DNA from: Flavobacterium sp. | GTDB lineage: Bacteria; Bacteroidota; Bacteroidia; Flavobacteriales; Flavobacteriaceae | Assembly: GCA_017989775.1 (NCBI GenBank) | Contig: JAGNPF010000043.1 | Location: forward strand, 1-8,812 | Direction: 5' to 3' | DNA length: 8,812 nucleotides | In this document: one piece after another, positions 1 through 5,654 of the stretch | Numbering within the stretch: the stretch's first letter is position 1 | Layout: each line of letters begins with the position of its first letter | Program-made: the position numbers and the translations under genes | The notes under the pieces: generated by a model | Seen by the model: only the letters and a program-made list of their open reading frames with translations | What the model was told of the DNA's origin: nothing | Databases searched by the model: none

Positions 1-108
1 CGTGTGGACGAATTGATGATCAGCAGTCCCATATTCGACCATCAAGACAAAGTGAAAAGTTTACGACTGCTCAAGGAAGTCATGGACAGCCTGAATTCGG
101 GCCAATAA
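1..108 (+). CDS. C-terminal end of an unidentified protein (5' end outside window)
   Basis: Frame 1 is open from the first base to a TAA stop at 106-108 and encodes the last 35 residues of a protein, beginning RVDELM and ending NSGQ. The piece is rich in charged and hydrophobic residues (DKVKSLRLLKEVMDSL), consistent with a C-terminal amphipathic helix. It has no diagnostic motif, so I cannot name the family. The codon choice (GAC, CTG, CTC, GTC, ATC) resembles the GC-richer genes at 1597-5389 and supports real coding. It converges on the VOC gene at 169-588, with about 60 bp of hairpin-containing DNA between the two stops. Confidence 0.6.
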   Translation, partial: RVDELMISSPIFDHQDKVKSLRLLKEVMDSLNSGQ

Positions 109-110
109 CT

Positions 111-156
111 ATCCCGTTTTCTTCTCTTTTCGGGATGTGTTTTGCCATTTATGGCA
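111..156. terminator. Hairpins between convergent genes, possible weak bidirectional terminator
   Basis: Two short perfect inverted repeats lie between the stops of the convergent genes. ATCCCG (111-116) pairs with CGGGAT (131-136) across a 14-base all-pyrimidine loop. TGCCAT (143-148) pairs with ATGGCA (151-156) across a TT loop. A TTTT run at 140-143 follows the first stem on the + strand. The stems are short and the T-run is poor, so termination is an inference from position more than from strength. Confidence 0.35.
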
Positions 157-168
157 TGTGCCCAGTGA

Positions 169-588
169 TTATTCGGTTGGTGGTTCTGTTGGAAACTTGG
201 AAATGTCCATATAGAAAATCTCCCAAGTGTGTCCGTCAAAATCTTCGATGGTTCGCTGTTGCATGAAACCATAATCCCTCATTTCGCTGGGTTCTGTTCC
301 ACCTGCTTGAAGTCCGTTGGTCATGATGCGGTTTACTTCGTCAACACTTTCCACCGACAATGAAAACAATGCCGCCACGTTTGATTTGGTGTCTGCAATG
401 GGTTTGGTTGCAAAGTTGGCAAACTTTTCGTGTGTCAGAAGCATCACGAATATGCTTTCGCTCCAAACCATGCACTTTCCGGTATTGTCTGAAAATTGGG
501 GATTGTTTGTAAAACCCAATGCCGCATAAAAATCCATGGACTTTTGCAGCTCGGTTACCGCCAAATTGATAAAAATTTGTTTTGTCAT
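169..588 (-). CDS. VOC (glyoxalase/bleomycin-resistance fold) family protein, COG3607-like
   Basis: A 139-residue protein of the size expected for a single vicinal-oxygen-chelate domain. It starts MTKQIFINLAV, continues with the helix segment LQKSMDFYAALGF (about 14-26), and ends with the typical last-strand motif DFDGHTWEIF (about 116-125). Glu123 in GHTWE sits where VOC enzymes usually place their last metal ligand. The overall pattern (IFINLAV, ALGFTNNPQF, FVMLLT, GFMQQRTIEDFDGH) resembles the 'predicted lactoylglutathione lyase' group COG3607. The substrate cannot be told from sequence. VOC members include isomerases, dioxygenases and resistance proteins. I chose the start at 588 because homology begins there and a -7-like promoter element lies at 610-617. 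The frame stays open up to ATG codons at 651 and 696, but that extension runs into the inverted-repeat element and reads as non-protein. It stands alone with no operon partner. Confidence 0.82.
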   Translation of the reverse strand: MTKQIFINLAVTELQKSMDFYAALGFTNNPQFSDNTGKCMVWSESIFVMLLTHEKFANFATKPIADTKSNVAALFSLSVESVDEVNRIMTNGLQAGGTEPSEMRDYGFMQQRTIEDFDGHTWEIFYMDISKFPTEPPTE

Positions 589-609
589 TTTTTGAAGTTT
601 TTGGTTTAT

Positions 610-617
610 CAAAGTTA
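610..617 (-). promoter_or_regulatory. Candidate -7 element for the VOC gene
   Basis: On the minus strand this reads TAACTTTG, an exact match to the Bacteroidota TAnnTTTG -7 consensus, 21 bases upstream of the ATG at 588. No convincing -33 TTG is present at the expected distance, so the call rests on one half of the promoter only. If right, transcription would start near 603. That leaves a leader of about 15 bases and rules out the longer upstream starts for this gene. Confidence 0.35.
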
Positions 618-660
618 ATGCAAATTTTGCTTTTTTGTTCGTTGGTTTCATTTTTAACAG

Positions 661-850
661 GCATTCGCTTTTAAAAATTTTCACCACAAATTCCACAAAT
701 TTTCACACACGAGCGAAGCGAACTGACGAAGTAAATTCAAAGTCTGTTTTTGGTATGTTTGAGTTAATTATGCTGCTGTTACCGGTTCATTTTTGCGGAA
801 ATTTGTGGAATTTGTGGTTAAAGAGAATTATGCTTTTTAAAAGCGAATGC
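661..850. repeat. 190-bp element with long imperfect terminal inverted repeats (MITE-like)
   Basis: The outer arms are a perfect 17-base inverted pair: GCATTCGCTTTTAAAAA at 661-677 and its reverse complement at 834-850. The inner arms are a perfect 20-base pair: ACCACAAATTCCACAAATTT at 683-702 and its reverse complement at 799-818. The outer and inner arms are separated by 5 bases on the left and 15 on the right. The central 96 bp (703-798) has no convincing ORF. Each inner arm holds a short tandem CACAAATT-type motif. From memory, similar 'AATTTGTGGAATTTGTGG' stretches are scattered between genes in Flavobacterium genomes. I see no transposase and no clear target-site duplication (flanks TAACAG and CGTGCT). 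It could be a non-autonomous transposon, a REP-like dispersed repeat, or a large structured RNA or terminator. Confidence 0.6.
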
Positions 851-932
851 CGTGCTTTTTTTTGCGTTGTTGAAACATTAAATCAAAACCATTTTCAAAT
901 TAAGCCAAATGCCCAAATCGCTTTTAGCGTGT

Positions 933-1468
933 GTTGGTGGCTGTGTTTTTCTCATTCAGTTATTTCAAATATTTTTTTAAATTTTCGTTCCAGTTTTTTA
1001 TTTTGCCATTTTATGTTAAGTCTCGAAAAGAAAGAGCCAAAAACAATGAATACATTAAATGCAATATAAATTTCAATTGGTGGTTTTATCTCAAAATAGA
1101 AAATTGAATTAGTTATAATAAACACAATAATTGAAAAATATTTTATCCCAGGAATTATTAATTTACCAACAGGTTCAATACTATAATTTACTGTCAAATT
1201 TTTATCAGAATTTTTATAAGTTCCTTTCAGAAAATAATAACTTGGAAAAAAATTAGAATTTTTTATAATCTCAAAAGTTGAATTGTCAAATTTTCCATAA
1301 AAGCATTTCGAATTATCAGCAAAGAAAATCGACAAAATTCCCCATTCAATTTTTAGTTTTGGAGAGCCAATTTTAGTGTTTTCTTTTAATCTATTTCTAA
1401 ATTCAGTTATATCTATTTTTGTCTTCATTTAAAGCTTTTTTCGTCTTCTGCGGCACATTGCCACCAAC
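933..1468. other. Cassette-like unit bracketed by inverted GTTGGTGGC / GCCACCAAC cores
   Basis: The orphan gene at 952-1428 is flanked by GTTGGTGGC (933-941) and its exact reverse complement GCCACCAAC (1460-1468). The first copy is 10 bases past the stop codon, the second 31 bases before the start. The enclosed DNA is much more AT-rich than its neighbours: 18% GC in 961-1020 and 25% in 1141-1200 by hand count, against 50% in 1741-1800. Next to the left core are small repeats, CAAATGCCCAAATCG (906-920) and the mini-hairpin CGCTTTTAGCG (920-930). I infer a horizontally acquired single-gene unit of the kind often seen in Bacteroidota. The core does not fit the classical attC consensus (GTTRRRY/RYYYAAC), and no integrase is in the window. 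Confidence 0.4.
952..1428 (-). CDS. Hypothetical two-helix membrane protein, AT-rich orphan gene
   Basis: A 158-residue protein with no family I can name with certainty. Residues 1-88 look soluble and beta-rich, with segments such as KLKIEWGILSIFF and YYFLKGTYKNSDKNLTVNYS. Two hydrophobic segments follow, about 90-112 (IIPGIKYFSIIVFIITNSIF) and 117-135 (PIEIYIAFNVFIVFGSFF). A basic tail ends in KKLERKFKKIFE. This layout of a small beta domain (with a 'LKGTY' strand), two membrane helices and a K/E-rich tail resembles hypothetical proteins common in Bacteroidota accessory DNA. No catalytic residues stand out. The ATG at 1428 follows TTTAA and is the first in frame. Codon use (AAT, AAA, ATT, TTT dominant) differs sharply from the flanking genes, and inverted cores flank it, so recent transfer is likely. 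Function is unknown; a membrane-associated sensing or immunity role would be speculation. Confidence 0.7.
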   Translation of the reverse strand: MKTKIDITEFRNRLKENTKIGSPKLKIEWGILSIFFADNSKCFYGKFDNSTFEIIKNSNFFPSYYFLKGTYKNSDKNLTVNYSIEPVGKLIIPGIKYFSIIVFIITNSIFYFEIKPPIEIYIAFNVFIVFGSFFSRLNIKWQNKKLERKFKKIFEITE

Positions 1469-1596
1469 TCGTTTATATGTCTAAAAATCCAGACTTATGA
1501 CCCAAAATCGATTGGCTTTGTTTGTCAAACTTCCTCATCTTAACACTGCTAATATAGAAATAAAAACTTACAAAGTAAAATAAACTGCTACCGTTT

Positions 1597-2157
1597 TCAA
1601 TAATACAGGCGGAAATCGAGCAATCTGCAAAGGGCATAGTGATTTTTGTGCAGTTCTTCCACAATTTCCACAACATCGTCCAGTTCTTGGCAGAGCGCAA
1701 AGTAAGCCTTGTCAAGATGTATGCTGCTTGGTTTTGTCAATCCCGATCCATAACCCGAAATGGCTTGGGCTCCCGTAATGTCCAGAAAATATTGGGCTTC
1801 TTCCGCACTCAAGTCCAGTATTTTGGCATTGGCAAAATGGATGATTTTTCCCTTTATTTTCCCTTCGAAGAGTTCGGCTATTTCTTCAAAACTGTAGTAA
1901 TAGTCGTTGAGGCAAATAGTGTTGGCTTCGCCCGGCATCACCAAATAGATGATTTCGTAATCGGTAAAGTTGTGGTCGTCATACAGCAAGGTGTTCAGGC
2001 TTTCGTCCAATCCTTCGATGGTGTCGCAAGCTTTGTAAATACTGGCAATGCCTTGTTCAAGAGCCAATTGTTCCAGGTTTCGAACCACTTCGGTGGTGGT
2101 GTACGTTTCTGTGTCGGGAACGCCTTCGAGGCAGAAAATAAATTTTTCAAAATCCAT
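1597..2157 (-). CDS. Hypothetical protein, DUF6642-like
   Basis: A 186-residue, acidic, apparently soluble protein with no signal peptide or membrane segment. It starts MDFEKFIFCLEG and includes VVRNLEQLALEQGIASIYK (about 24-42), a DDHNFTDYEIIYLVMPGE stretch (about 60-77), KGKIIHFAN (about 102-110) and the ending CRLLDFRLYY. From memory this matches a Bacteroidota-only family annotated as DUF6642, of unknown function. The alternation of beta segments (YEIIYLVM, KIIHFAN) with helices suggests an alpha/beta fold. The 'SIYK..DT' and 'IIYLVMPGE' segments faintly recall CHAT/TIR-like or Rossmann-like folds, but I would not assign one. The gene lies 22 bp after the four-helix-bundle gene on the same strand, so the two are probably cotranscribed. 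It is the last gene before the AT-rich insertion, and I see no obvious terminator behind it. Confidence 0.75.
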   Translation of the reverse strand: MDFEKFIFCLEGVPDTETYTTTEVVRNLEQLALEQGIASIYKACDTIEGLDESLNTLLYDDHNFTDYEIIYLVMPGEANTICLNDYYYSFEEIAELFEGKIKGKIIHFANAKILDLSAEEAQYFLDITGAQAISGYGSGLTKPSSIHLDKAYFALCQELDDVVEIVEELHKNHYALCRLLDFRLYY

Positions 2158-2179
2158 GTAAATAGCAACCGATTTGGGA

Positions 2180-2809
2180 TTAATTCAGGCTTGGGGATTC
2201 CGGTACTTTGACGACAATCTTTTTTTTCTTGATGACCAGCAAATACAGGGCGCAACCACCCAAAATAACCAGCAAACCAATTTGGAGTTCCCCAAAAAGG
2301 GTATCGTCTTGGTGCAGGGCATTGGATTGTGCCAATTTCGATTGTCCTTCCTTGATTTGGATTTGGGACAGCAATTCCAGCGTTTGCAATGCCTGGTCGC
2401 TGTATTGTCGCGCTTGTGTCCAATTGTTGTTCAAGGTTTGTTGCTCAACAGTCGAGCAATAAGCCTGAAATGCAGCAAAAGAAGTTTTTTCCTTGGGGGT
2501 CAAAACCGTTTTTAGATACAAATGGTCGATGGCATGAATGTTTTGAATGGCGGTCTGGATATTTTCCTTTTTTTGGGCATTATCCAGACTGGAATCCAAT
2601 GTATATGCCTTGATGAAATGAAGGGCATTGGCATACTGGAAAATATAGCGCGCCACGACCAATCTGTCCTTGTGGATGGCATTGATGTTCTCGTTGGTCT
2701 TCTTGGAGTTTTGCAGCGTATTGAAATTGCTCAACAAGATGATGAGCATGACAATCAACAATACAAATGCGGCTTTGGTCTTGTTGCTGTATTTATTCAG
2801 ATCTTTCAT
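2180..2809 (-). CDS. Membrane-anchored four-helix-bundle (4HB_MCP-type) sensor domain protein
   Basis: A 209-residue protein with a basic N-terminus and a membrane helix (about 12-28, AAFVLLIVMLIILLSNF). An extracytoplasmic helical region follows (about 30-170), then a second membrane helix (about 173-193, GELQIGLLVILGGCALYLLV) and a short cytoplasmic tail starting KKKK. This is the architecture of a four-helix-bundle MCP ligand-binding domain (PF12729-like), the periplasmic sensing part of chemoreceptors and histidine kinases. It stops directly after TM2, with no HAMP, kinase or MCP signalling domain. The N-terminus resembles flavobacterial proteins annotated 'MCP four helix bundle domain-containing'. 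I chose the start at 2809 (MKDLNKYS) over the in-frame ATG at 2833, because the homology and the positive-inside TM1 layout begin there. It is the promoter-proximal member of a pair with the DUF6642-like gene. It may signal through a partner, but no partner is proven. Confidence 0.75.
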   Translation of the reverse strand: MKDLNKYSNKTKAAFVLLIVMLIILLSNFNTLQNSKKTNENINAIHKDRLVVARYIFQYANALHFIKAYTLDSSLDNAQKKENIQTAIQNIHAIDHLYLKTVLTPKEKTSFAAFQAYCSTVEQQTLNNNWTQARQYSDQALQTLELLSQIQIKEGQSKLAQSNALHQDDTLFGELQIGLLVILGGCALYLLVIKKKKIVVKVPESPSLN

Positions 2810-2899
2810 GGCGGTGTTTTTTGGACAATGCAAGATAAGATATTATCCTGATTTCTATGGCTTTCGGACTTGGTTTTTGGACTTGGAATTTTCACAAAC

Positions 2900-2938
2900 A
2901 AAAAAAAGTTTATTGAAACGAATCTCAATAAACTTTTT
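2900..2938 (-). terminator. Intrinsic terminator downstream of pheT
   Basis: A perfect 14-bp inverted repeat, AAAAAGTTTATTGA (2903-2916) with TCAATAAACTTTTT (2925-2938), has an 8-base loop. Reading along the minus strand, the stem ends in a run of eight T (2900-2907 on the complement). It starts about 30 bases past the pheT stop. It should end pheT transcription and separate it from the next minus-strand operon. The stem is AT-rich but long. Confidence 0.8.
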
Positions 2939-2968
2939 AAAACTATTCTCAATCGTCCGAGACGATTT

Positions 2969-5389
2969 TTACCTCAAACTAGCTCCCAATTCGGTTTCCA
3001 GGTTCTTTTGCAATTTGCCTATAATTTTGTCGATTTGGACATCGGTCAAGGTTTTGGTATTGTCTTGAATCGTGAAACTTACGGCATACGATTTCTTTCC
3101 TTCCGGAAGATTTTTTCCTTGGTACACGTCAAACAGGCTGATGTCTTTCAACAATGATTTTTCGGTTTGTCTGGCAATGTTGTAGATGGCGTCGAATGAA
3201 ACGCTGTCGTCCAGCAGCAAGGACAAATCCCTGCGTACTTCGGGATATTTCGGAATTTCGACGTATTTAATCTTGTTGGAAAGCAGTTTCAAAATCAAGG
3301 CCCAATTGAAATCGGCGAACAAGACTTCCTGCTTGATGTCGAAATGTTTCAATATGGATTTTTTCACGACCCCAAATTCGACCAAAATTTCGTTTCCTTG
3401 GCTGATGGCAATTCCTTCCGAAAAAACATCGGCAGCAACTGGAACATTTTGTGTTTTTTGAATTCCCAATCTCGAAAGTACGGCTTCGACATAGCCTTTG
3501 AACAAGAAGAAATCGGTAGGTCTCTGGGCGTTGGTCCAGTTTTCCTGATTTCGACTTCCGGTGATGAACATCGTCAAATGCTTGTGTTCTTCGTAACCCG
3601 ACGGGAATTTATGGTAGGTTTTTCCAAATTCGAAAAATTTCAAATCTGCATTTCTGCGATTGATGTTGTAGGATATGGCTTCCAATCCGGAGAACAAAAG
3701 CGATTGTCGCATGGCTGCCAAATCATTGCTCAGCGGGTTCAACATCATCACGTTGTGTTCTTCTTTCAGCATTTCCGACAATTGCACGTAGGAAGAAGTG
3801 GTCAAGGAATTGGCCATCATTTCATGAAAACCTTGCGAATTCAATTGGGTTGCTATAATGTTTTGCACTTTGTAATCTTCGGTTCTCGGGGCATTGGAAA
3901 CCGTGGCGTTCAATTTGTCCGAAAACTTGATGTTGTTGTAACCGTACACTCGAAGAATTTCCTCGATAACGTCGATTTCTCTTTGCACGTCCACGCGATA
4001 AGCGGGAATTGTCAATCCCAATCCAGCATCGGAAACGCTGTTTACCTTGATTTCCAAGGAAGCCAGAATGTTTTTGATGGTTTCTTTCGGCAACTCTTGA
4101 CCTATGATTTTCTTGACGTTATTGAAATTCAAGACCACGGGAAAATCGGCGATTTTCTTTGGATAAATATCCACGATATCGGAAGTAATTTCTCCACCGG
4201 CCACTTCTTGAATCAGCAAGGCGGCACGTTTCAAGGCATATTCCGTGATGGTTGGGTCGATTCCTCTTTCAAAACGGAAGGAAGCATCAGTGTTAAGTTG
4301 GTGTCTTTTGGCACTTTTTCGAATGCTCACGGGATTGAAATAGGCACTTTCCAAAAAAATGGAAGTGGTTGTTTCGGAAACTCCCGAATTTTTTCCGCCA
4401 AAAACCCCTGCAATGCACAATGGGCCTTTTTCGTCGCAAATCATCAAATCCTCTTCGTGCAAACTTCTTTCTACATCGTCGAGTGTCGTGAACTTGGTTC
4501 CGGAAGCAAGTGTATTCACGATTATTTTTCCGTTTATTTTGGAAGCATCAAAGGCGTGAAGCGGTTGTCCCAATTCGTGCAAAACGTAATTGGTAACGTC
4601 AACAATATTATTTTTCGGATTCAATCCAATGGATTTCAATCGGTTTTGCAACCAAGCAGGGGAGGGTTTCACGGAAATTCCCGAAATGGTGACACCGCAA
4701 TATCTTGGTGCCAAAACAGGTTTTTCGACACTGACATCGATTTTCAAGATTCTTTTGTCCACCCTGAAATTGCTCACCGAGGGTGAAATCAATTCCACTT
4801 TGACGCCGTTTTGCAACAAACCGGCTCTCAAATCTCGAGCAGTTCCAAAATGGCTCATGGCATCGGCACGGTTGGGAGTGAGTCCAATTTCGAACACTTC
4901 GTCATTTTCAATCTTGAAAACGCTGGCAGCAGTGGTTCCTGCAGCAATGGCATCGTCCAAGACCATGATTCCGTCGTGACTTTCGCCAAGACCCAATTCG
5001 TCTTCGGCGCAAATCATTCCGAGACTTTCTTGTCCGCGGATTTTTCCTTTCTTGATTTGAAAAGCAACGCCTTCCTTGTCGTACAAAGTGGTTCCGATGG
5101 TGGCAACATGCACTTTTTGTCCCGCAGCGACATTGGCCGCACCGCAAACAATTTGAACTGGAATACCATCGCCTAAATCTACTGTGGTCACTTTCAAACG
5201 ATCGGCATCAGGATGTGGAACGCAAGTAAGAACGTGACCTACGACAATACCTTCGAGTCCGCCTTTTACGGATTGATATTTTTCGACAACTTCTACTTCT
5301 AGACCCAAGTCGGTCAATAATGCAGCAGTTTCATCGGATTTCCAGTCTATTTTTATGAATTGTTTTAACCAGTTGTATGATATTTTCAT
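2969..5389 (-). CDS. pheT: Phenylalanine-tRNA ligase beta subunit
   Basis: This 806-residue protein has the full length and domain order of bacterial PheT, the partner of PheS in the (alpha-beta)2 cytoplasmic enzyme that charges tRNA-Phe. The N-terminal MKISYNWLKQF is followed by an EMAP/OB-fold tRNA-binding domain (about 42-155, with HPDADRLKVTTVDLG and IVCGAANV). The B3/B4 editing domain spans about 210-375 (NNIVDVTNYVLHELGQPLHAFD, then NTDASFRFERGIDP). The B5 domain lies at about 409-485 (DVQREIDVIEEILRVYGYNNI). The core catalytic-like region follows. The C-terminal FDX-ACB anticodon-binding domain is at about 715-805 (PKYPEVRRDLSLLLDD). It is intact, with no frameshift. pheS is not in the window: the upstream neighbour is divergent and the downstream gene lies beyond a terminator, so pheT is transcribed alone here. 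Confidence 0.98.
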   Translation of the reverse strand: MKISYNWLKQFIKIDWKSDETAALLTDLGLEVEVVEKYQSVKGGLEGIVVGHVLTCVPHPDADRLKVTTVDLGDGIPVQIVCGAANVAAGQKVHVATIGTTLYDKEGVAFQIKKGKIRGQESLGMICAEDELGLGESHDGIMVLDDAIAAGTTAASVFKIENDEVFEIGLTPNRADAMSHFGTARDLRAGLLQNGVKVELISPSVSNFRVDKRILKIDVSVEKPVLAPRYCGVTISGISVKPSPAWLQNRLKSIGLNPKNNIVDVTNYVLHELGQPLHAFDASKINGKIIVNTLASGTKFTTLDDVERSLHEEDLMICDEKGPLCIAGVFGGKNSGVSETTTSIFLESAYFNPVSIRKSAKRHQLNTDASFRFERGIDPTITEYALKRAALLIQEVAGGEITSDIVDIYPKKIADFPVVLNFNNVKKIIGQELPKETIKNILASLEIKVNSVSDAGLGLTIPAYRVDVQREIDVIEEILRVYGYNNIKFSDKLNATVSNAPRTEDYKVQNIIATQLNSQGFHEMMANSLTTSSYVQLSEMLKEEHNVMMLNPLSNDLAAMRQSLLFSGLEAISYNINRRNADLKFFEFGKTYHKFPSGYEEHKHLTMFITGSRNQENWTNAQRPTDFFLFKGYVEAVLSRLGIQKTQNVPVAADVFSEGIAISQGNEILVEFGVVKKSILKHFDIKQEVLFADFNWALILKLLSNKIKYVEIPKYPEVRRDLSLLLDDSVSFDAIYNIARQTEKSLLKDISLFDVYQGKNLPEGKKSYAVSFTIQDNTKTLTDVQIDKIIGKLQKNLETELGASLR

Positions 5390-5410
5390 TTGAGAATTTT
5401 AATGAGAGTG

Positions 5411-5418
5411 CAAATATA
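5411..5418 (-). promoter_or_regulatory. Candidate -7 element for pheT
   Basis: The minus strand reads TATATTTG, an exact TAnnTTTG match, 22 bases upstream of the pheT start at 5389. A TTG lies upstream with a spacer of about 24 bases, slightly long for the usual 17-23, so the -33 half is uncertain. Initiation would fall near 5404 and give a short leader. Confidence 0.5.
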
Positions 5419-5573
5419 AGGATTGCTGTTTGGAGTAAGAAACAATTTATTTGGTTTTTTATATTTCAATTCTCACGCCTAATTTATAAGCTGAATTAGA
5501 ATAATATTGTTGAAATCGTAAATAATTATTAATTGTGTAATAAAATAACATTAAAAAAACACATAGTAAAATT

Positions 5574-5615
5574 TTATGCTACTATTTGAATGAATTATGC
5601 TATTTTGATGATTGA
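5574..5615 (+). promoter_or_regulatory. Candidate AraC-type operator: tandem direct repeats 21 bp apart
   Basis: TTATGCTA occurs at 5574-5581 and again at 5595-5602, exactly 21 bp (two helical turns) apart. The two 21-bp units agree at 13 of 21 positions. Tandem half-sites at 21-bp spacing are the arrangement recognised by dimeric AraC-family activators such as AraC at araI1-I2. The second unit overlaps the candidate -33 region of the ALDH promoter, as for a class II activator. An additional palindrome TAAAATTTTA (5567-5576) and the pair ATAGTA (5563-5568) / TACTAT (5580-5585) overlap the first half-site. The AraC-family gene at 7615-8538 is the obvious candidate binder; that link is inference. 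Confidence 0.5.
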
Positions 5616-5631
5616 TATGAACCTATTTTTG
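5604..5631 (+). promoter_or_regulatory. Candidate promoter of the aldehyde dehydrogenase gene
   Basis: TATTTTTG at 5624-5631 matches the Bacteroidota TAnnTTTG -7 element. TTTG at 5604-5607 is a possible -33 element, with a 16-base spacer that is slightly short of the usual range. A suboptimal spacer fits a promoter that needs an activator. The predicted leader before the ATG at 5655 is about 15-20 bases and has no Shine-Dalgarno sequence. Confidence 0.5.
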
Positions 5632-5654
5632 AAAAAATTAAAATAGATAACGAT

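Noticed and set aside
635..1069. Open + strand frame of 144 codons across the inverted-repeat element and the cassette flank
   Set aside because: It spans both repeat arms and the 3' end of the minus-strand gene. It is F/N/C-rich with no motif, and is probably an artefact of AT-rich repeat DNA.
933..1468. Classical integron gene cassette with attC sites
   Set aside because: The flanking 9-mers do not satisfy the GTTRRRY/RYYYAAC core consensus, the two copies are inverted and not direct, and no integron integrase is visible. Only a weaker cassette-like label is kept.
1473..1715. Minus-strand open frame of 80 codons between the cassette and the DUF6642-like gene
   Set aside because: It overlaps the 3' end of the real gene in another frame and continues into AT-rich spacer. 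The composition (W, K, C, S rich) and lack of motifs do not support coding.
1639..2211. Open + strand frame of 190 codons opposite the DUF6642-like gene
   Set aside because: The minus-strand product resembles a conserved family and fits the operon layout. The + strand product is low-complexity (FF, VVV, QSF) with no recognisable motif.
2866..2886. GGACTTGG direct repeat (2866-2873 and 2879-2886) between pheT and the four-helix-bundle gene
   Set aside because: Two short copies 13 bp apart with no dyad or promoter element nearby. Chance duplication is sufficient to explain it.
3344..4786. Long + strand open frame (480 codons) antisense to pheT
   Set aside because: It is fully contained in the unmistakable pheT gene on the other strand. 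Its translation is rich in F, G, Q and H with no domain, as expected for a codon-bias shadow.
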